Assembly: GCF_037975245.1 (NCBI RefSeq)
Contig: NC_092582.1
Location: forward strand, 22,466,577-22,530,576
Source: Apostichopus japonicus
Lineage: Eukaryota > Echinodermata > Holothuroidea > Aspidochirotida > Stichopodidae
DNA: 64,000 bases
Direction of reading: 5' to 3'
Shown here: one piece after another, positions 12,281-21,982 of the stretch
How the letters are laid out: every line of letters begins with the position of its first letter
Numbering within the stretch: the first letter of the stretch is position 1
The notes under the pieces: generated by a model
Database searches by the model: none
Told to the model about the DNA's origin: nothing
Seen by the model: only the letters and a program-made list of their open reading frames with translations
Program-made: the position numbers and the translations under genes

Positions 12281-14342
12281 GGGTGCCCACCTCACCGCGG
12301 CCATTCCGCCGGTGGGGGGGAGACTAACAAACTTCTCCCAGCAATGGGAATTTATTGGCGGGGACAAGTGGGTGTTGGACACAGTCAAACACGGGTACAA
12401 AATAGAATTCTCCTCCAGCCCACCTTTCGGGGGCGGAGGAAGGCAGACACTCACACCCACGGACCCCGTCAAACGCTTAGCCCTAGAAGGGGAAATTCTG
12501 GCCCTGCTGGCCAAGCAGGCAATTACAAGAGTTCCGGAAGAGACGGGACCACTCTTCCGGTCCTCCTTTTTTCTGACCAAAAAACGGGACGGCACCTGGC
12601 GTCCCATTCTAAACCTAAAACCCCTGAACACAAAACACATCAGACCAAAACACTTCCGTATGGAGACCTTAAACTTAATATTACCCCTACTCAGAAAGGG
12701 CATGTGGGCGGCGACCGTAGACTTACGGGACGCCTACCTGCACATCTTGATACACAAAGAACACCGACGATTCCTAGCGTTCCGGTACGCAGAACAAGAC
12801 TACCAGTTCCGGGCGCTCCCATTCGGCCTAGCCACGGCTCCCAGAACCTTCACGAGAGTCGCGGGAGCAGTAGTCGCCTACCTCAGAAAAAGAGGGGTCA
12901 CCCTCTACGTATATCTAGACGACTGGTTGGTAGTAGGGAACAGTCTATCGGAAGCAACCAACAACGTCCACAAAACGCTCCAGACCCTTCAAGAACTGGG
13001 CTGGATCGTGAACCAGAAGAAATCACGGCTATCACCCTCCCAGACGATCCAGTTCCTCGGGGCCATACTGGACTTCACCACCGGGGTAGCCCGACCCTCA
13101 GAAGAAAGAGTCGCGGCAGTCAAGGCGACCACACAACAGATCTTGGCACACCGGGGGTCACCAACGGGGACATGGCTCCGGGCCCTGGGACTCATGGCCA
13201 GCCTCGTCGATATAGTGAGACTGTGCAGGCTACACATGCGACCTCTGCAACTGCACCTGCTGAGGTCCGCAGACCCTACAGACCCAGACAAAACAACGCT
13301 CATCTACAGGTCAGAGGAGGTCACACAACACTTTCGATGGTGGCTCGACCCAAACAACTGGAGTTCAGGGGTACCCTTCGCGATACAGCTACCAATGACA
13401 TCGATAACGACGGACGCGTCACTGTCCGGATGGGGAGCTCACTGGAGCAATCGCACAGCATGGGGGACGTGGTCCCAAACAGAAACATCTCTCCACATCA
13501 ACATCCTGGAGATGATGGCGGTCAAAAGAGCCCTGGAAGCTTTCAACGACCACGTACAGGGAACGATAACCACAATCTTCACCGACAACACGACAGTGGT
13601 GGCCTACATCAATCGGCAGGGGGGCACCCGCTCAGAGAGACTGTGCCGACTCGCGTGGGAGGTGATAACAGCGGCCGAGGACTCCGGCACGATCCTAAGG
13701 GCTTCCCACATCGCAGGCAAGCTCAATGTGATGGCGGACGCCCTATCCAGGGGGCATATAGACCCCAACGAATGGTCTCTGGAACAGGAGACTTGCGACA
13801 GAATCTTTTCGATCTTCGGCAGGCCCACGATAGACCTGTTCGCAACACACAAGAACAACAAACTCCAGACCTTCTGTTCCAGACGATTCCACCCCCTGGC
13901 CTACCACACGGACGCAATGTCCCTCTCCTGGGACCACATGGATGCGTACATCTTCCCGCCGCTATGTATGATCGGACAAGTCCTCAGGAAAATTCGGAAC
14001 TCCAAGGGCAGGTTCACACTAATAGCCCCGTTCTGGCCTCGCAGACCCTGGTTCGCCGAGATCCCCCAACTCCTCATGGACGTCCCAGTGAGTCTACCGG
14101 ACAAGCCCCACCTACTGTCCCAGAGACAGGGAACTCTCTCCCACCCAGACATCAAGGGGTTACAATTAGTTGCCTGGAGGCTGTCCGGTCTTCCCTACGA
14201 CAGAGAGGCTTTTCAGAAGCAGCTGCCGCGATGGCAGCCGACGCTAGAAGGGGAACGACCGCAGCGACTTACGATTCCCGTCTGCGGAAGTTCGACCAAT
14301 GGTGCCGACCGAGACAGATACTGCTGCCTGCTGCCTCTGTGA
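12237..14342 (+). CDS. DIRS reverse transcriptase / RNase H / methylase-like polyprotein
   Basis: This frame encodes the enzyme that copies the element's RNA into DNA. RT motifs, numbered from 12237: KKRDGTWRPILNLKPLN (fingers), VDLRDAYLHI (motif A aspartate), FRALPFGLATAPRTFTRV (motif B), YLDDW at 226-230 (motif C, catalytic DD), then FLGAILD. RNase H follows with TDASLSGWGAH (D393), NILEMMAVKRAL (Glu), FTDNTTVVAYIN (Asp) and NVMADALSR (D501). A C-terminal block beginning DLFATHKNNK (533) and containing YIFPPL (about 572-576) matches the region called DAM-methylase-like in DIRS elements; I hold that part less firmly. There is no ATG near the start: the codon at 12237 is GTG and the frame is open further upstream inside gag. 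Translation therefore probably needs a +1 shift from gag, splicing or internal initiation. The frame itself is intact. Confidence 0.93.
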   Translation: MTAPPIDQRSPPSPRGAHLTAAIPPVGGRLTNFSQQWEFIGGDKWVLDTVKHGYKIEFSSSPPFGGGGRQTLTPTDPVKRLALEGEILALLAKQAITRVPEETGPLFRSSFFLTKKRDGTWRPILNLKPLNTKHIRPKHFRMETLNLILPLLRKGMWAATVDLRDAYLHILIHKEHRRFLAFRYAEQDYQFRALPFGLATAPRTFTRVAGAVVAYLRKRGVTLYVYLDDWLVVGNSLSEATNNVHKTLQTLQELGWIVNQKKSRLSPSQTIQFLGAILDFTTGVARPSEERVAAVKATTQQILAHRGSPTGTWLRALGLMASLVDIVRLCRLHMRPLQLHLLRSADPTDPDKTTLIYRSEEVTQHFRWWLDPNNWSSGVPFAIQLPMTSITTDASLSGWGAHWSNRTAWGTWSQTETSLHINILEMMAVKRALEAFNDHVQGTITTIFTDNTTVVAYINRQGGTRSERLCRLAWEVITAAEDSGTILRASHIAGKLNVMADALSRGHIDPNEWSLEQETCDRIFSIFGRPTIDLFATHKNNKLQTFCSRRFHPLAYHTDAMSLSWDHMDAYIFPPLCMIGQVLRKIRNSKGRFTLIAPFWPRRPWFAEIPQLLMDVPVSLPDKPHLLSQRQGTLSHPDIKGLQLVAWRLSGLPYDREAFQKQLPRWQPTLEGERPQRLTIPVCGSSTNGADRDRYCCLLPL

Positions 14343-15244
14343 CACAGATAGCCGAGTTCCTCCTCTCACTCTTCGGAGAAGGGAAACAAGTCTCCACTAT
14401 CAGGAATTACAGGTCGGCCATCGCTGCCATCCACCAGGGCTTCCCAGATGGCTCCACACTGAGCAATAACCCGTACATTGCACAACTCATCAAAGGCATG
14501 GCGAATCGTCGCCCACAGATCAGACGGCTGGCCCCCTCCTGGGGACTCTCAGCAGTGTTACATGCCCTGGCAGGACCACCATACGAACCAATGGCTAACG
14601 CCTCCCTGGCTGCCCTCACAAAAAAGACACTCTTCCTCGTCGCAGTTGCGTCAGCAAGAAGGAGGAGTTGCCTCCACGCCCTATCCACCAAGCAGAATCA
14701 CATCAGATTTGAGGGCCACGGGGTGAGGATGGTTCCAGACCCGTCATTTATTGCAAAGAACCAGACCTTGACCTTCTTGCCAGGAGACATTTTCATCCCG
14801 GAAATTAAGACCATGTCATCAGTAGCCGAGGACAAACGATGGTGTCCAGTCAGGGCACTGAAGTGGTACCTGAACAAGACAGAGAAGTTAAGACAATCAA
14901 CTTCTCTCTTCATCATACCACGACCACCCTACGCAGCGGCCTCCAAAGACACTCTATCCAGGTGGCTAGTAGAGATCATACGCCCGTTCACATCGGGGAC
15001 CTCCCGACCAAGGGCTCACGACGTCAGAGGGGTCGCGGCCTCTACAGCCCTATTCGCCGGCATCCCGGTAGAGGACATACTCAAAGCAGCAGCGTGGAAA
15101 ACTCCAACTACGTTCGTCGCCTGCTACTTGACCGACACTTTACACGCCGAAGCGGCATTTGGTAGCGCGGTGATGCGAGGTCCGGTGGGTAACAGGTCCC
15201 ACCCCTCGGGCCTCCCACCATCGGGCAGTGCCACTCGGTGCTAA
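14231..15244 (+). CDS. DIRS tyrosine recombinase (integrase)
   Basis: This enzyme would integrate the circular DNA by site-specific recombination, in place of a DDE integrase. From the ATG at 14231 it has 337 residues. The N-terminal core-binding domain runs over about residues 1-115 (TYDSRLRKFDQWC, then VSTIRNYRSAIAAIHQGF). The catalytic domain shows the expected residues: Arg143 in VASARRRSC, His263 and Arg266 in RAHDVRG, Trp289 in AAWKTPTTF, and the nucleophile Tyr299 in FVACYLTD. It overlaps the end of the RT frame by 112 nt in a different phase, a typical DIRS arrangement. The frame is open far upstream of 14231 (from 12281), but only the part from about 14160 looks like recombinase, so the true start is uncertain by some tens of codons. 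All catalytic positions are present. Confidence 0.92.
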   Translation: MAADARRGTTAATYDSRLRKFDQWCRPRQILLPAASVTQIAEFLLSLFGEGKQVSTIRNYRSAIAAIHQGFPDGSTLSNNPYIAQLIKGMANRRPQIRRLAPSWGLSAVLHALAGPPYEPMANASLAALTKKTLFLVAVASARRRSCLHALSTKQNHIRFEGHGVRMVPDPSFIAKNQTLTFLPGDIFIPEIKTMSSVAEDKRWCPVRALKWYLNKTEKLRQSTSLFIIPRPPYAAASKDTLSRWLVEIIRPFTSGTSRPRAHDVRGVAASTALFAGIPVEDILKAAAWKTPTTFVACYLTDTLHAEAAFGSAVMRGPVGNRSHPSGLPPSGSATRC

Positions 15245-15335
15245 GGTTGTGAGGAGACAGGTAAGCGAGGAGCGAAGTAAATATTCCAAAACTTACTGGT
15301 TTGGATATTTACGAGTGACGAGCTTACCTGTCTCC
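15237..15335 (+). repeat. DIRS internal complementary region (ICR)
   Basis: Positions 15237-15285 (49 bp) are the exact reverse complement of the left end 9424-9472. Positions 15283-15335 (53 bp) are the exact reverse complement of the right end 15917-15969. The halves overlap by ATT (15283-15285). In the accepted DIRS model this region templates completion of the two cDNA ends and circle closure. The joined order of the two halves equals the predicted circle junction. It begins just upstream of the recombinase stop codon (15242-15244), so the two overlap slightly. Confidence 0.95.
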
Positions 15336-15812
15336 ATTCCCGCCTCCCTCCCCCGAGAGGGTGGTGGGACACAGCCGGACGGAGGAGCGGTCGCTCGACT
15401 TGACTCATGACTCCGAGCTTCACACCAGATAGACAGAACCACCATCCACCAGAGAGCCATCGACTATGTCTATCGGTGAGTGTACCTATGTGTTTCCGTA
15501 TGCGTTTGCGTACATAGTCTTCCACTTACGTTCTCACCTAAGTTGATCTAAGGGTAACAAGTGGCGGACCGTAAATCTTTAGGCTCCTTGTTAGTGTAAG
15601 GGGTAGTTCCGCCTGCAGGGTTCAGGAGAGTGTCCCCCCTTCCCGCTGCGCCGGAGAGGGTTACACTCCCCCCTGCTAAGAAGGCGTCAGTGAATTTTTT
15701 GTTAGGGGTTCACTTTGGGAAGTTAACTCGACGGGGGTCGTTGGGGGTGGCCAGACCTTGCCACCCCCACTCCCGTGTCCGTGAGGCCACTCTTTAGGAA
15801 TGGTCTCATGAG
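15336..15812 (+). other. DIRS 3' untranslated region
   Basis: About 480 bp lie between the internal complementary region and the right inverted repeat. They are GC-rich with C and G runs and have no coding frame of note. No clear poly(A) signal was pinned down. Confidence 0.6.
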
Positions 15813-15969
15813 AAAGGAGGAGGGACCGGAAGGGGGGTCCGGTCATAGAGGGCGCACAGTGTTATTTATTTACCAGGACTTTATAGGCACGGTAGAATGA
15901 GGTGCTAAGGTTGTGAGGAGACAGGTAAGCTCGTCACTCGTAAATATCCAAACCAGTAAGTTTTGGAAT
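15813..15969 (+). repeat. DIRS right terminal repeat
   Basis: Positions 15813-15930 are the perfect reverse complement of 9443-9560. The outer 39 bp (15931-15969) are unique to the right end and are complemented in the second half of the internal region. The terminus ends in AAT (15967-15969). Zero mismatches across 118 bp between the two inverted repeats argues for a recent insertion, or for copying of one repeat from the other during replication. Confidence 0.93.
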
Positions 15970-16203
15970 TTCTATAATGTATGGGTTGTCTGGACTGATT
16001 TTGCTACGTTTCACATTGAAAGAAGGAAATTCATATATTTTGAAGGAGCAAAATGCATCAGTGCAGAGTCTCAAATACTTTAATTATTAATGTTTTCAAA
16101 TATAAGGTTCACTTTAGTAGTCTGCACATGGGGGCGTAATGTCACAAAAATGGATGCCCCCCCCCCCTCATTTAAATGGCATGATGTAGCCTAGACAAAG
16201 TAC
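15970..16203. other. Non-coding flank of the DIRS insertion
   Basis: AT-rich DNA with a poly-C run near 16158-16168 and no gene. If the shared trinucleotide model is right, the empty site read as flank ending GTATGGT, one AAT, then TTCTATAATG. Confidence 0.5.
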
Positions 16204-16625
16204 TTAGATTACACAGGCCCTGATTCATGTACCTTACTAGTTGTATGGTTATGCACTGGCCCTTATCCTGTACCTTACTCTTTGCACAGTTATACACTGG
16301 CCTGAATCCTGAACCTTTATACTTGGTGCTTGGTTTTTGCACACTGGCACTTATCCTGTACCTTACTCTTTACATGGTTTACACAGGTTCTTATCCCATA
16401 CCTATAACTTGGTACATGGTTTACACAGCTGGCCTTTATCCTGTACATTACTCGGTGCTTGTGTTGTACACTGGCACTTATCCAGTACCTTACTCGTTAC
16501 ATGGTTTACACTGGCCCTTATCCTGTACATTACGTTTTGCATGGTTTGCATTGGCCCTGAATCCTACACATTACTCGGTGCTTGGTTTGTACACTGCCAC
16601 TGAATCCTGTACTTTGTTGCATGTA
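16204..16625 (+). repeat. Minisatellite, ~41-bp unit
   Basis: Nine to ten degenerate copies of a unit that reads roughly CACTGGCCCTTATCCTGTAC followed by CTTACTCGTTACATGGTTTA. Variants include CTGAATCC for CTTATCC and GGTGCTTGG for TTACATGG. The open frames across it (for example 16227-16640) consist of the repeat and are not genes. Confidence 0.85.
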
Positions 16626-19600
16626 TGTTTCATGTGTTAATCAGAAGTATAGGTTTATTAGTTATGTCTACATCCGTCTGCCTCTTCGATTATCTTTCTT
16701 CGCCTCGATTCATCGTGTCTGTTGTCATGCTACCATGCCATGTGTGTATGATGGATCATCCGGCATCCATAATAATTAGCTCCGCTTTGGTTTTCGGCAA
16801 ATACTGTGGATTCATATTACTCTGAAGTTAGTTAGAAAGGACAAGGCTTCATTCTTCAGAGTTGTTGGAAGATCACGAACATGCTTCGAAAAAAATCTTA
16901 GCTCACTACGTGAAAGATTATGTGAGGTGCAAGGGGAGGGGGGGAAGGGGGAAGGGGAGGGTGTTGGCAGAAGTCTGCTTCCGTTGGCTCAATATCTATT
17001 TCTGAGCAATTATAGCAGAATATATTAAAGTAATTTATCCTACAGATTGATGCTTTAAATAGGTTGTTGGCTAGGAATAACTCAGTGGACTGTATAGTCT
17101 AGTCTTGCATCTTTTTATTTACTGTAATACTCTTTGTTTTTAATACCCTCTTTTACTCCCTGATAACATATATGAAAGTAGTGTCATAAGCATATATATG
17201 AAGGTTCCTACCTATCTTGGCTCACAGTACTCTGATAAAGTGATGTTGATATTGTATGTTTAATATGTATCACTTCATGTTTGGGACATGAATGGAAACA
17301 AAAAATCGACTATTCCTGTAATATTTGGCAGTATTAATTAATACCTTTTAAGTCTGTGGTCATGTAAAAGAGAAACCATCAATATATCCCCACCATGATA
17401 TTACTGAATATTGTAACTTCGTAATTGTCATTGTGTGAGGTCATTTGAAGGTCAAATGACGTATCGACAAGCATGTACTCTGACTTTATATTTGGGAAAA
17501 CAACAAAGAAATTCAAGGTTATTTGTTTATTTATGTTCAGTGAGCCAGTGAGTGGTTGCTTCACTTCAGAGAACTACCCAATATTGTCAAACTTGGATAA
17601 AAAGTAAAGTAAAACATGGCTCATGATATCTTGCATATTAATACTTAGCAAAATGTATGATCAGTGTTGTAAGGGGAACTGTGAGGGGGAGGGGGGGGAA
17701 GGAGGATAAAGAAGAGTAGAATGGTAAGAAAGGATATGAAGTTAGATTTGAAGAGGAGGTGAAGGGGGGGGGGGGAAAGGAGTAAAGGAAGGAGGGGGAG
17801 AGTATTGGGAGATGGAACCTCAAGATTGCCTATGATTTGTATTCCTAATGCCCAGTTACATAGTCAGGTATGTTTCTATACTCTAGGGCTCCATGCAATC
17901 AAAACTGACCCTTCTGAATATGAAGAGCTGTATTAATGAAGATAACAATTATCCAGCAGTAAATTCCACATACCATGGCAGCTGCTCATAAAAGTACAGT
18001 TGCCCTCCTTGTAGCATCTATAATTAACAACAGAGTAAATGTACCGTGACATATATATCTATATAAAAATGTGTCACCTGTAAAAGAAATGATTCATACA
18101 CTCAACAATAACTCATGGCATGTTGGTGTTCTGAATACTTTTCTGATGTTTTTGTTTTCTTTCAAACATAGCCTAGTTCAGAGTAGAGTTTCTCGCAGTT
18201 GAGCGATCATCAGACAACTTATATATGGTATCATAACCGTGCATATATAATTCAAAGTAAAAGTTGCACTTAGTGATACAACATGAAGCTGACGATTAAT
18301 GATACCATAGAATTTAATATAGTTAGTATGTCCTTTTTAATGAAACATTTACACCATTTGCATAATTGAATTCATTAGTTACCTCAGCGAGATACGGCAG
18401 TCACGTAGTTCTCAAACTGGAAGGGTGTAGTACAAAAATGTTTCTTGAGCTCAACTAGGCATGCGAAAAGATGAATAAGAAACTAATAACAATTTAACAA
18501 CATGTTGGTTAAAATTGTCATTGGATCCACAAATAAGGAATTTAACTTGTAAGAGTTTTGGTAACAGAGTGACAGCCGTGTGACAGTAAAACAAAGCTGT
18601 TTCTTGGGCAAACACAGAGAAGTAGATGAACATGACAAGGAAAATCACAATTGAGCTATTAAAATTGAGAAGGCATTCAACTCGATTGTGGTGACAGTGT
18701 GACAGCAATGTGACTGACAGAAATGCAAAGCCATTTCTTGAACTCAAATGGGCATTCTAAAAGTGATAATGTAGATGGAACATGCCATAGATTTATAATA
18801 CTTTAAATTGAAATAACTTGAAAACTGGAATTGCTGTAGAAATATTACCAGCAATATCTTCATTTCTCTTGGATTATAAATATGACAAGATTAAATTTCT
18901 GCCCAAATCTATTGTTTATAGGCTTTACAGGATTGTCTCTTTAACTGTTTGCCACCATAATTCCTGACTATATGCAGGGTTTACATCTCTTCATTTCGTG
19001 ACATACAGACGATGTGTGTGACTTGCCTCCTTTTCATATTTTGGGGGGCATAATAAGCAGAACGAGGAGGAAGTCTAGACCCATGTGTCAATACCGAAGG
19101 CTTCCGTTTTCATTCTCTAGCTCTCCTCCCGAACTCAATCCACAATGGAAATGAATTCCCGACAACTGGTTATATAAATTACCCATATCTCACCCTAACC
19201 TAGAAGACAGAACTATATCAATGACGTAATTATTCAGATTCGCAGACAGTGCAGCCCCTAACGATTGAGTTATTAGGAGGGACGAGATTATGATGACGAC
19301 AACCGATGCTTCCAAACGATGTAACGAACAAGGTTTTGGTAAAATAAATCCCACATGGTCGAACCTAGACGAGGGAAGGCACAGTTGCCCATGCGCCAGT
19401 CAGTCTTTGAAGAGAATCGACAGCTGTCTGGGAATGGATGGTTATAATGTAAACATGCACCCTTCATCAATGCTGATTAGTCCTGAAGTATCCTCTTGTC
19501 TTCCTAATCATCACAATGGGTAGAATTATTGACAAAATCCGGGTAATCAAATGGAACCGTCGTACCTAAGGGTTTTCATTCGGTTTCGGCTCTCGGGACC

Positions 19601-20479
19601 TAGAGGAAGTAATGCGATCGGCATAGTTTGCAGCATTCGGGGAATACGGTCGGAAAGAAAATGTCATAACACGTGAAAAGCTTTTCGCTCAGGGGAGAAA
19701 GAACATCGAGTGCAAACTGTTTTGTAGTGAGAAGTTTTGTATGTAATTGGAATAGCTGTTGACGGTTGAATGATATCTTTTGCACAGCCCGAAGAAAGGA
19801 GAAAAAGGGGCGAAAAAACAAAATAATAATAATAGATAAAAGGAAATATGGAACGTGAGCTTCCGCAAAACTTGACAGAAGAAGAAGAAAGAATACAATG
19901 AGAAGTTGACAATGAGATGTGAAGGTGAAAATGAGGAGCCACATGTACATTAATGATGATCATGTTGCTAACATTTGATGCATAAGAAATGTCACATGTC
20001 AAAGAAAGAAAAAAACAAATCAAAATTGGAACATGATTAAATATAAATGATATATTGAACAGATGTGAACATCCCCAAAAAATTATTGAACAATATTAAG
20101 GCAAACTAAATGTCATAATTAATGTAGTGAGTGTTCACCATGTTGTCCATTCTTATACCTTTTTAATATAGATTTTCAAGTCTTTTCATGTTCCGTCATG
20201 AACAGAAGACAGAAATATAAGTAGATTATATAGGAAGAAAGATACTGCAAATTAAGAGGAGATGGGTATAGCAAGCTACTGTAGGAGAAAAAAGTAGACA
20301 GAAGATTGCTTTGTATGGACAATTTCAAAAGAATCAAGGGTTGTATGTGCCTGTGTGTGAGGGATAGGGATATTATAATTATTAGGATTATAATTAGATG
20401 TGGGCGTTATTGAACCTAATGAAAACATGCATGGATATTGATCGACACATAAGCCTATATACTTACATGCAATTGGTCC
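16626..20479. other. Non-coding stretch, no gene recognised
   Basis: AT-rich DNA with G-rich tracts near 16932-16962 and 17680-17805. Two diverged copies of a short segment lie at about 18567-18625 and 18690-18760 (shared words GTGACAG...TGTGAC, AAAGC..TTTCTTG and CTCAA.TGGGCAT). A somewhat more GC-balanced patch at 19030-19640 has a 77-codon frame (19290-19523) that I do not recognise and that shows no clear splice borders. Confidence 0.5.
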
Positions 20480-21070
20480 CAATGAACATTATCATGATTT
20501 AACATGGACAGAACTAATGAAACCAAATCAACGGATACAATTATGGACGAAGGCATAATGAAGTTTAATAGTTTACCTGTCAAGGACATAATGAATGGAA
20601 TGGACCGTGACATGATGAACTCAGTGACGATGGACATATATTGTGAAGTGGATATACTGTGGACACATTGAAATTTAATGAACATCTAGTGAAGATGGAC
20701 ATATAATGTACGCAATGAGAATGGACGTATTGCGGACGTATGGACTTAATGAAGATAGTGAACAGGGAGATATGTAATGAATGCAATGAGAATTCACATA
20801 TTGCAGACATAGACATAATGAAGGAAGGTAGCATGGACATGTCATGTCATGAATGCAATGAGAATGTAATGAGAATGGACATATGGTGGACATATTGACA
20901 TAATGAGCAAAGTGAACATGGATATATCTTATAAATGCAATAAGCAATGGAAATATTACGAACAAATGAACATAATGAACATGGACATCATGAAGCCAAT
21001 GAGCTGCATGGACATAGTTGATATGTATATAACTACATTATGGATATAACTATGTAGTGGACATGATTTG
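20480..21070 (+). repeat. Degenerate repeat rich in AATGAACATGGACATAT-like words
   Basis: The + strand repeats variants of AATGAGAATGGACATATTG and GAACATGGACAT with irregular spacing of roughly 20-60 bp. It is purine-rich with few C residues. The minus-strand frames over it (for example 20580-20965, rich in MS, CPS and HSHC words) are translations of the repeat. This is probably an old, decayed minisatellite. Confidence 0.65.
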
Positions 21071-21811
21071 GGGGAAGTTGTAGTAGTATGTGCTAATAAT
21101 TGGAAAGAGCGTGAAATATAAGACTATGGGTATTAAGTATTTAAATATATAGGATTGGGTGTGGGTAACAATTTGTTTGTTTTTGTTCTAAATCATGTTT
21201 TCATTCTGCATATGTTGATTTCAACACTTGTACATAATGGTAACTACCTCATCAATCATCCATGCACTCTGTGTATTGACCTGTATTTGTATTCTGCTCT
21301 AACGCTGACACACGTACGTTGAGCTCTATGCCTTTGCATAAATGCTGATTTACTTCTTCTCTCCTTGAACCAGCTTTCAGATGGCTTGGACTCGGAGCGT
21401 AAGAAACTGGAGAGCATAATTCATGCGGTGGAAAAAATTTATCTGATTGGATTAAATATATTATGAATACAAAAAAATGTTGTCTTATTGATTGTGACCT
21501 AGATATGAAATAGACTTTTGCGATATTTCACACCAATTCCGTCATAAGAAACGCAGAAATTTGCTCTCCTGCCTCGTAAATATTAAAGCTTAGGAGTCGC
21601 ACAATTGGCTATCTCCCCGCACAGGTGTAGTTAGCATGATTCATTCTAATTTAGCATTTTGCCAAAGTATATCGGATTAACCTTCATTTATCGTGTTTAC
21701 TGACAGTTTGTCAGACCGAGCGAGGGCTGCTCGCTTCCAATTCCACGATGGCTTTTTCGTTCTCCGATATTCAAGGGGACAAAAATCTAGCAGATGAAGA
21801 GTGGGAAAGAT
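21071..21811. other. Non-coding stretch, no gene recognised
   Basis: AT-rich DNA. A pyrimidine tract followed by CAG at 21376-21378 looks like a 3' splice site, but the codons after it match nothing I recognise and no partner donor is obvious. Confidence 0.4.
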
Positions 21812-21818
21812 AATTAGT

Positions 21819-21982
21819 CAGGCATGAGCTTTTTCCGCGAATTCGCTGAATATCTGTGATTTCTTTGCTACCTCAGGGACAAAAACTATTATCCTAACAC
21901 ATTGTATCATACCCAAACTGGAGCCTATACCGCAATTTTTGCAAAGTTCTGTGTATTTTTTTTTATCCTGGACTCATCCCTG
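21819..21982 (+). mobile_element. MITE copy 1 (164 bp), flanked by 7-bp direct repeat
   Basis: Begins CAGGCATGAGC and ends GACTCATCCCTG, which are imperfect inverted repeats of each other. It is flanked by AATTAGT on both sides (21812-21818 and 21983-21989). The interior is shared with the copy at 49580-49742 in the same orientation, including TTTTTCCGCGAATTCGC, ACAAAAACTATTATCCTAAC and ACCGCAATTTTTGCAAAGTT. It encodes no protein. The CAGGG-type ends and 6-7-bp flanking repeats suggest a non-autonomous DNA transposon, possibly hAT-related, but the superfamily is not certain. Confidence 0.82.

Larger units (their letters stand above)
9424..15969 (+). mobile_element. DIRS-type tyrosine-recombinase retrotransposon
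   Basis: A 6546-bp element bounded by inverted terminal repeats. In order it carries a gag-like frame, a reverse transcriptase/RNase H frame with a methylase-like tail, and an overlapping tyrosine recombinase, followed by an internal complementary region. This order and the split terminal repeats define the DIRS group, which moves through a circular DNA intermediate and leaves no target-site duplication. The ends were set from the internal region: its first half is the exact complement of 9424-9472 and its second half the exact complement of 15917-15969. The two halves share ATT at 15283-15285, matching AAT at both outer termini. The 118-bp inverted repeats are identical, so the copy looks young. 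Its interior is clearly more GC-rich than its surroundings. The gag frame has one nonsense codon; the other two frames are open. Confidence 0.95.

Noticed and set aside
10300-12703. Many minus-strand frames of 60-220 codons inside the DIRS element
   Set aside because: Antisense shadows of GC-rich coding sequence, with no domain of their own.
12344-14230. Separate gene in the second frame across the RT domain
   Set aside because: The peptide is low-complexity and unlike any family; the RT frame carries the clear enzyme motifs. Kept only as a finding about frame openness.
19290-19523. 77-codon + strand frame in a GC-balanced patch
   Set aside because: No family resemblance, no convincing acceptor or donor, and a minus-strand frame overlaps it.
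21376-21470. Possible exon after a CAG acceptor-like site
   Set aside because: The translated codons do not match the expected upstream part of the receptor (lobe 1 start) or any protein I know, and no donor is clear.
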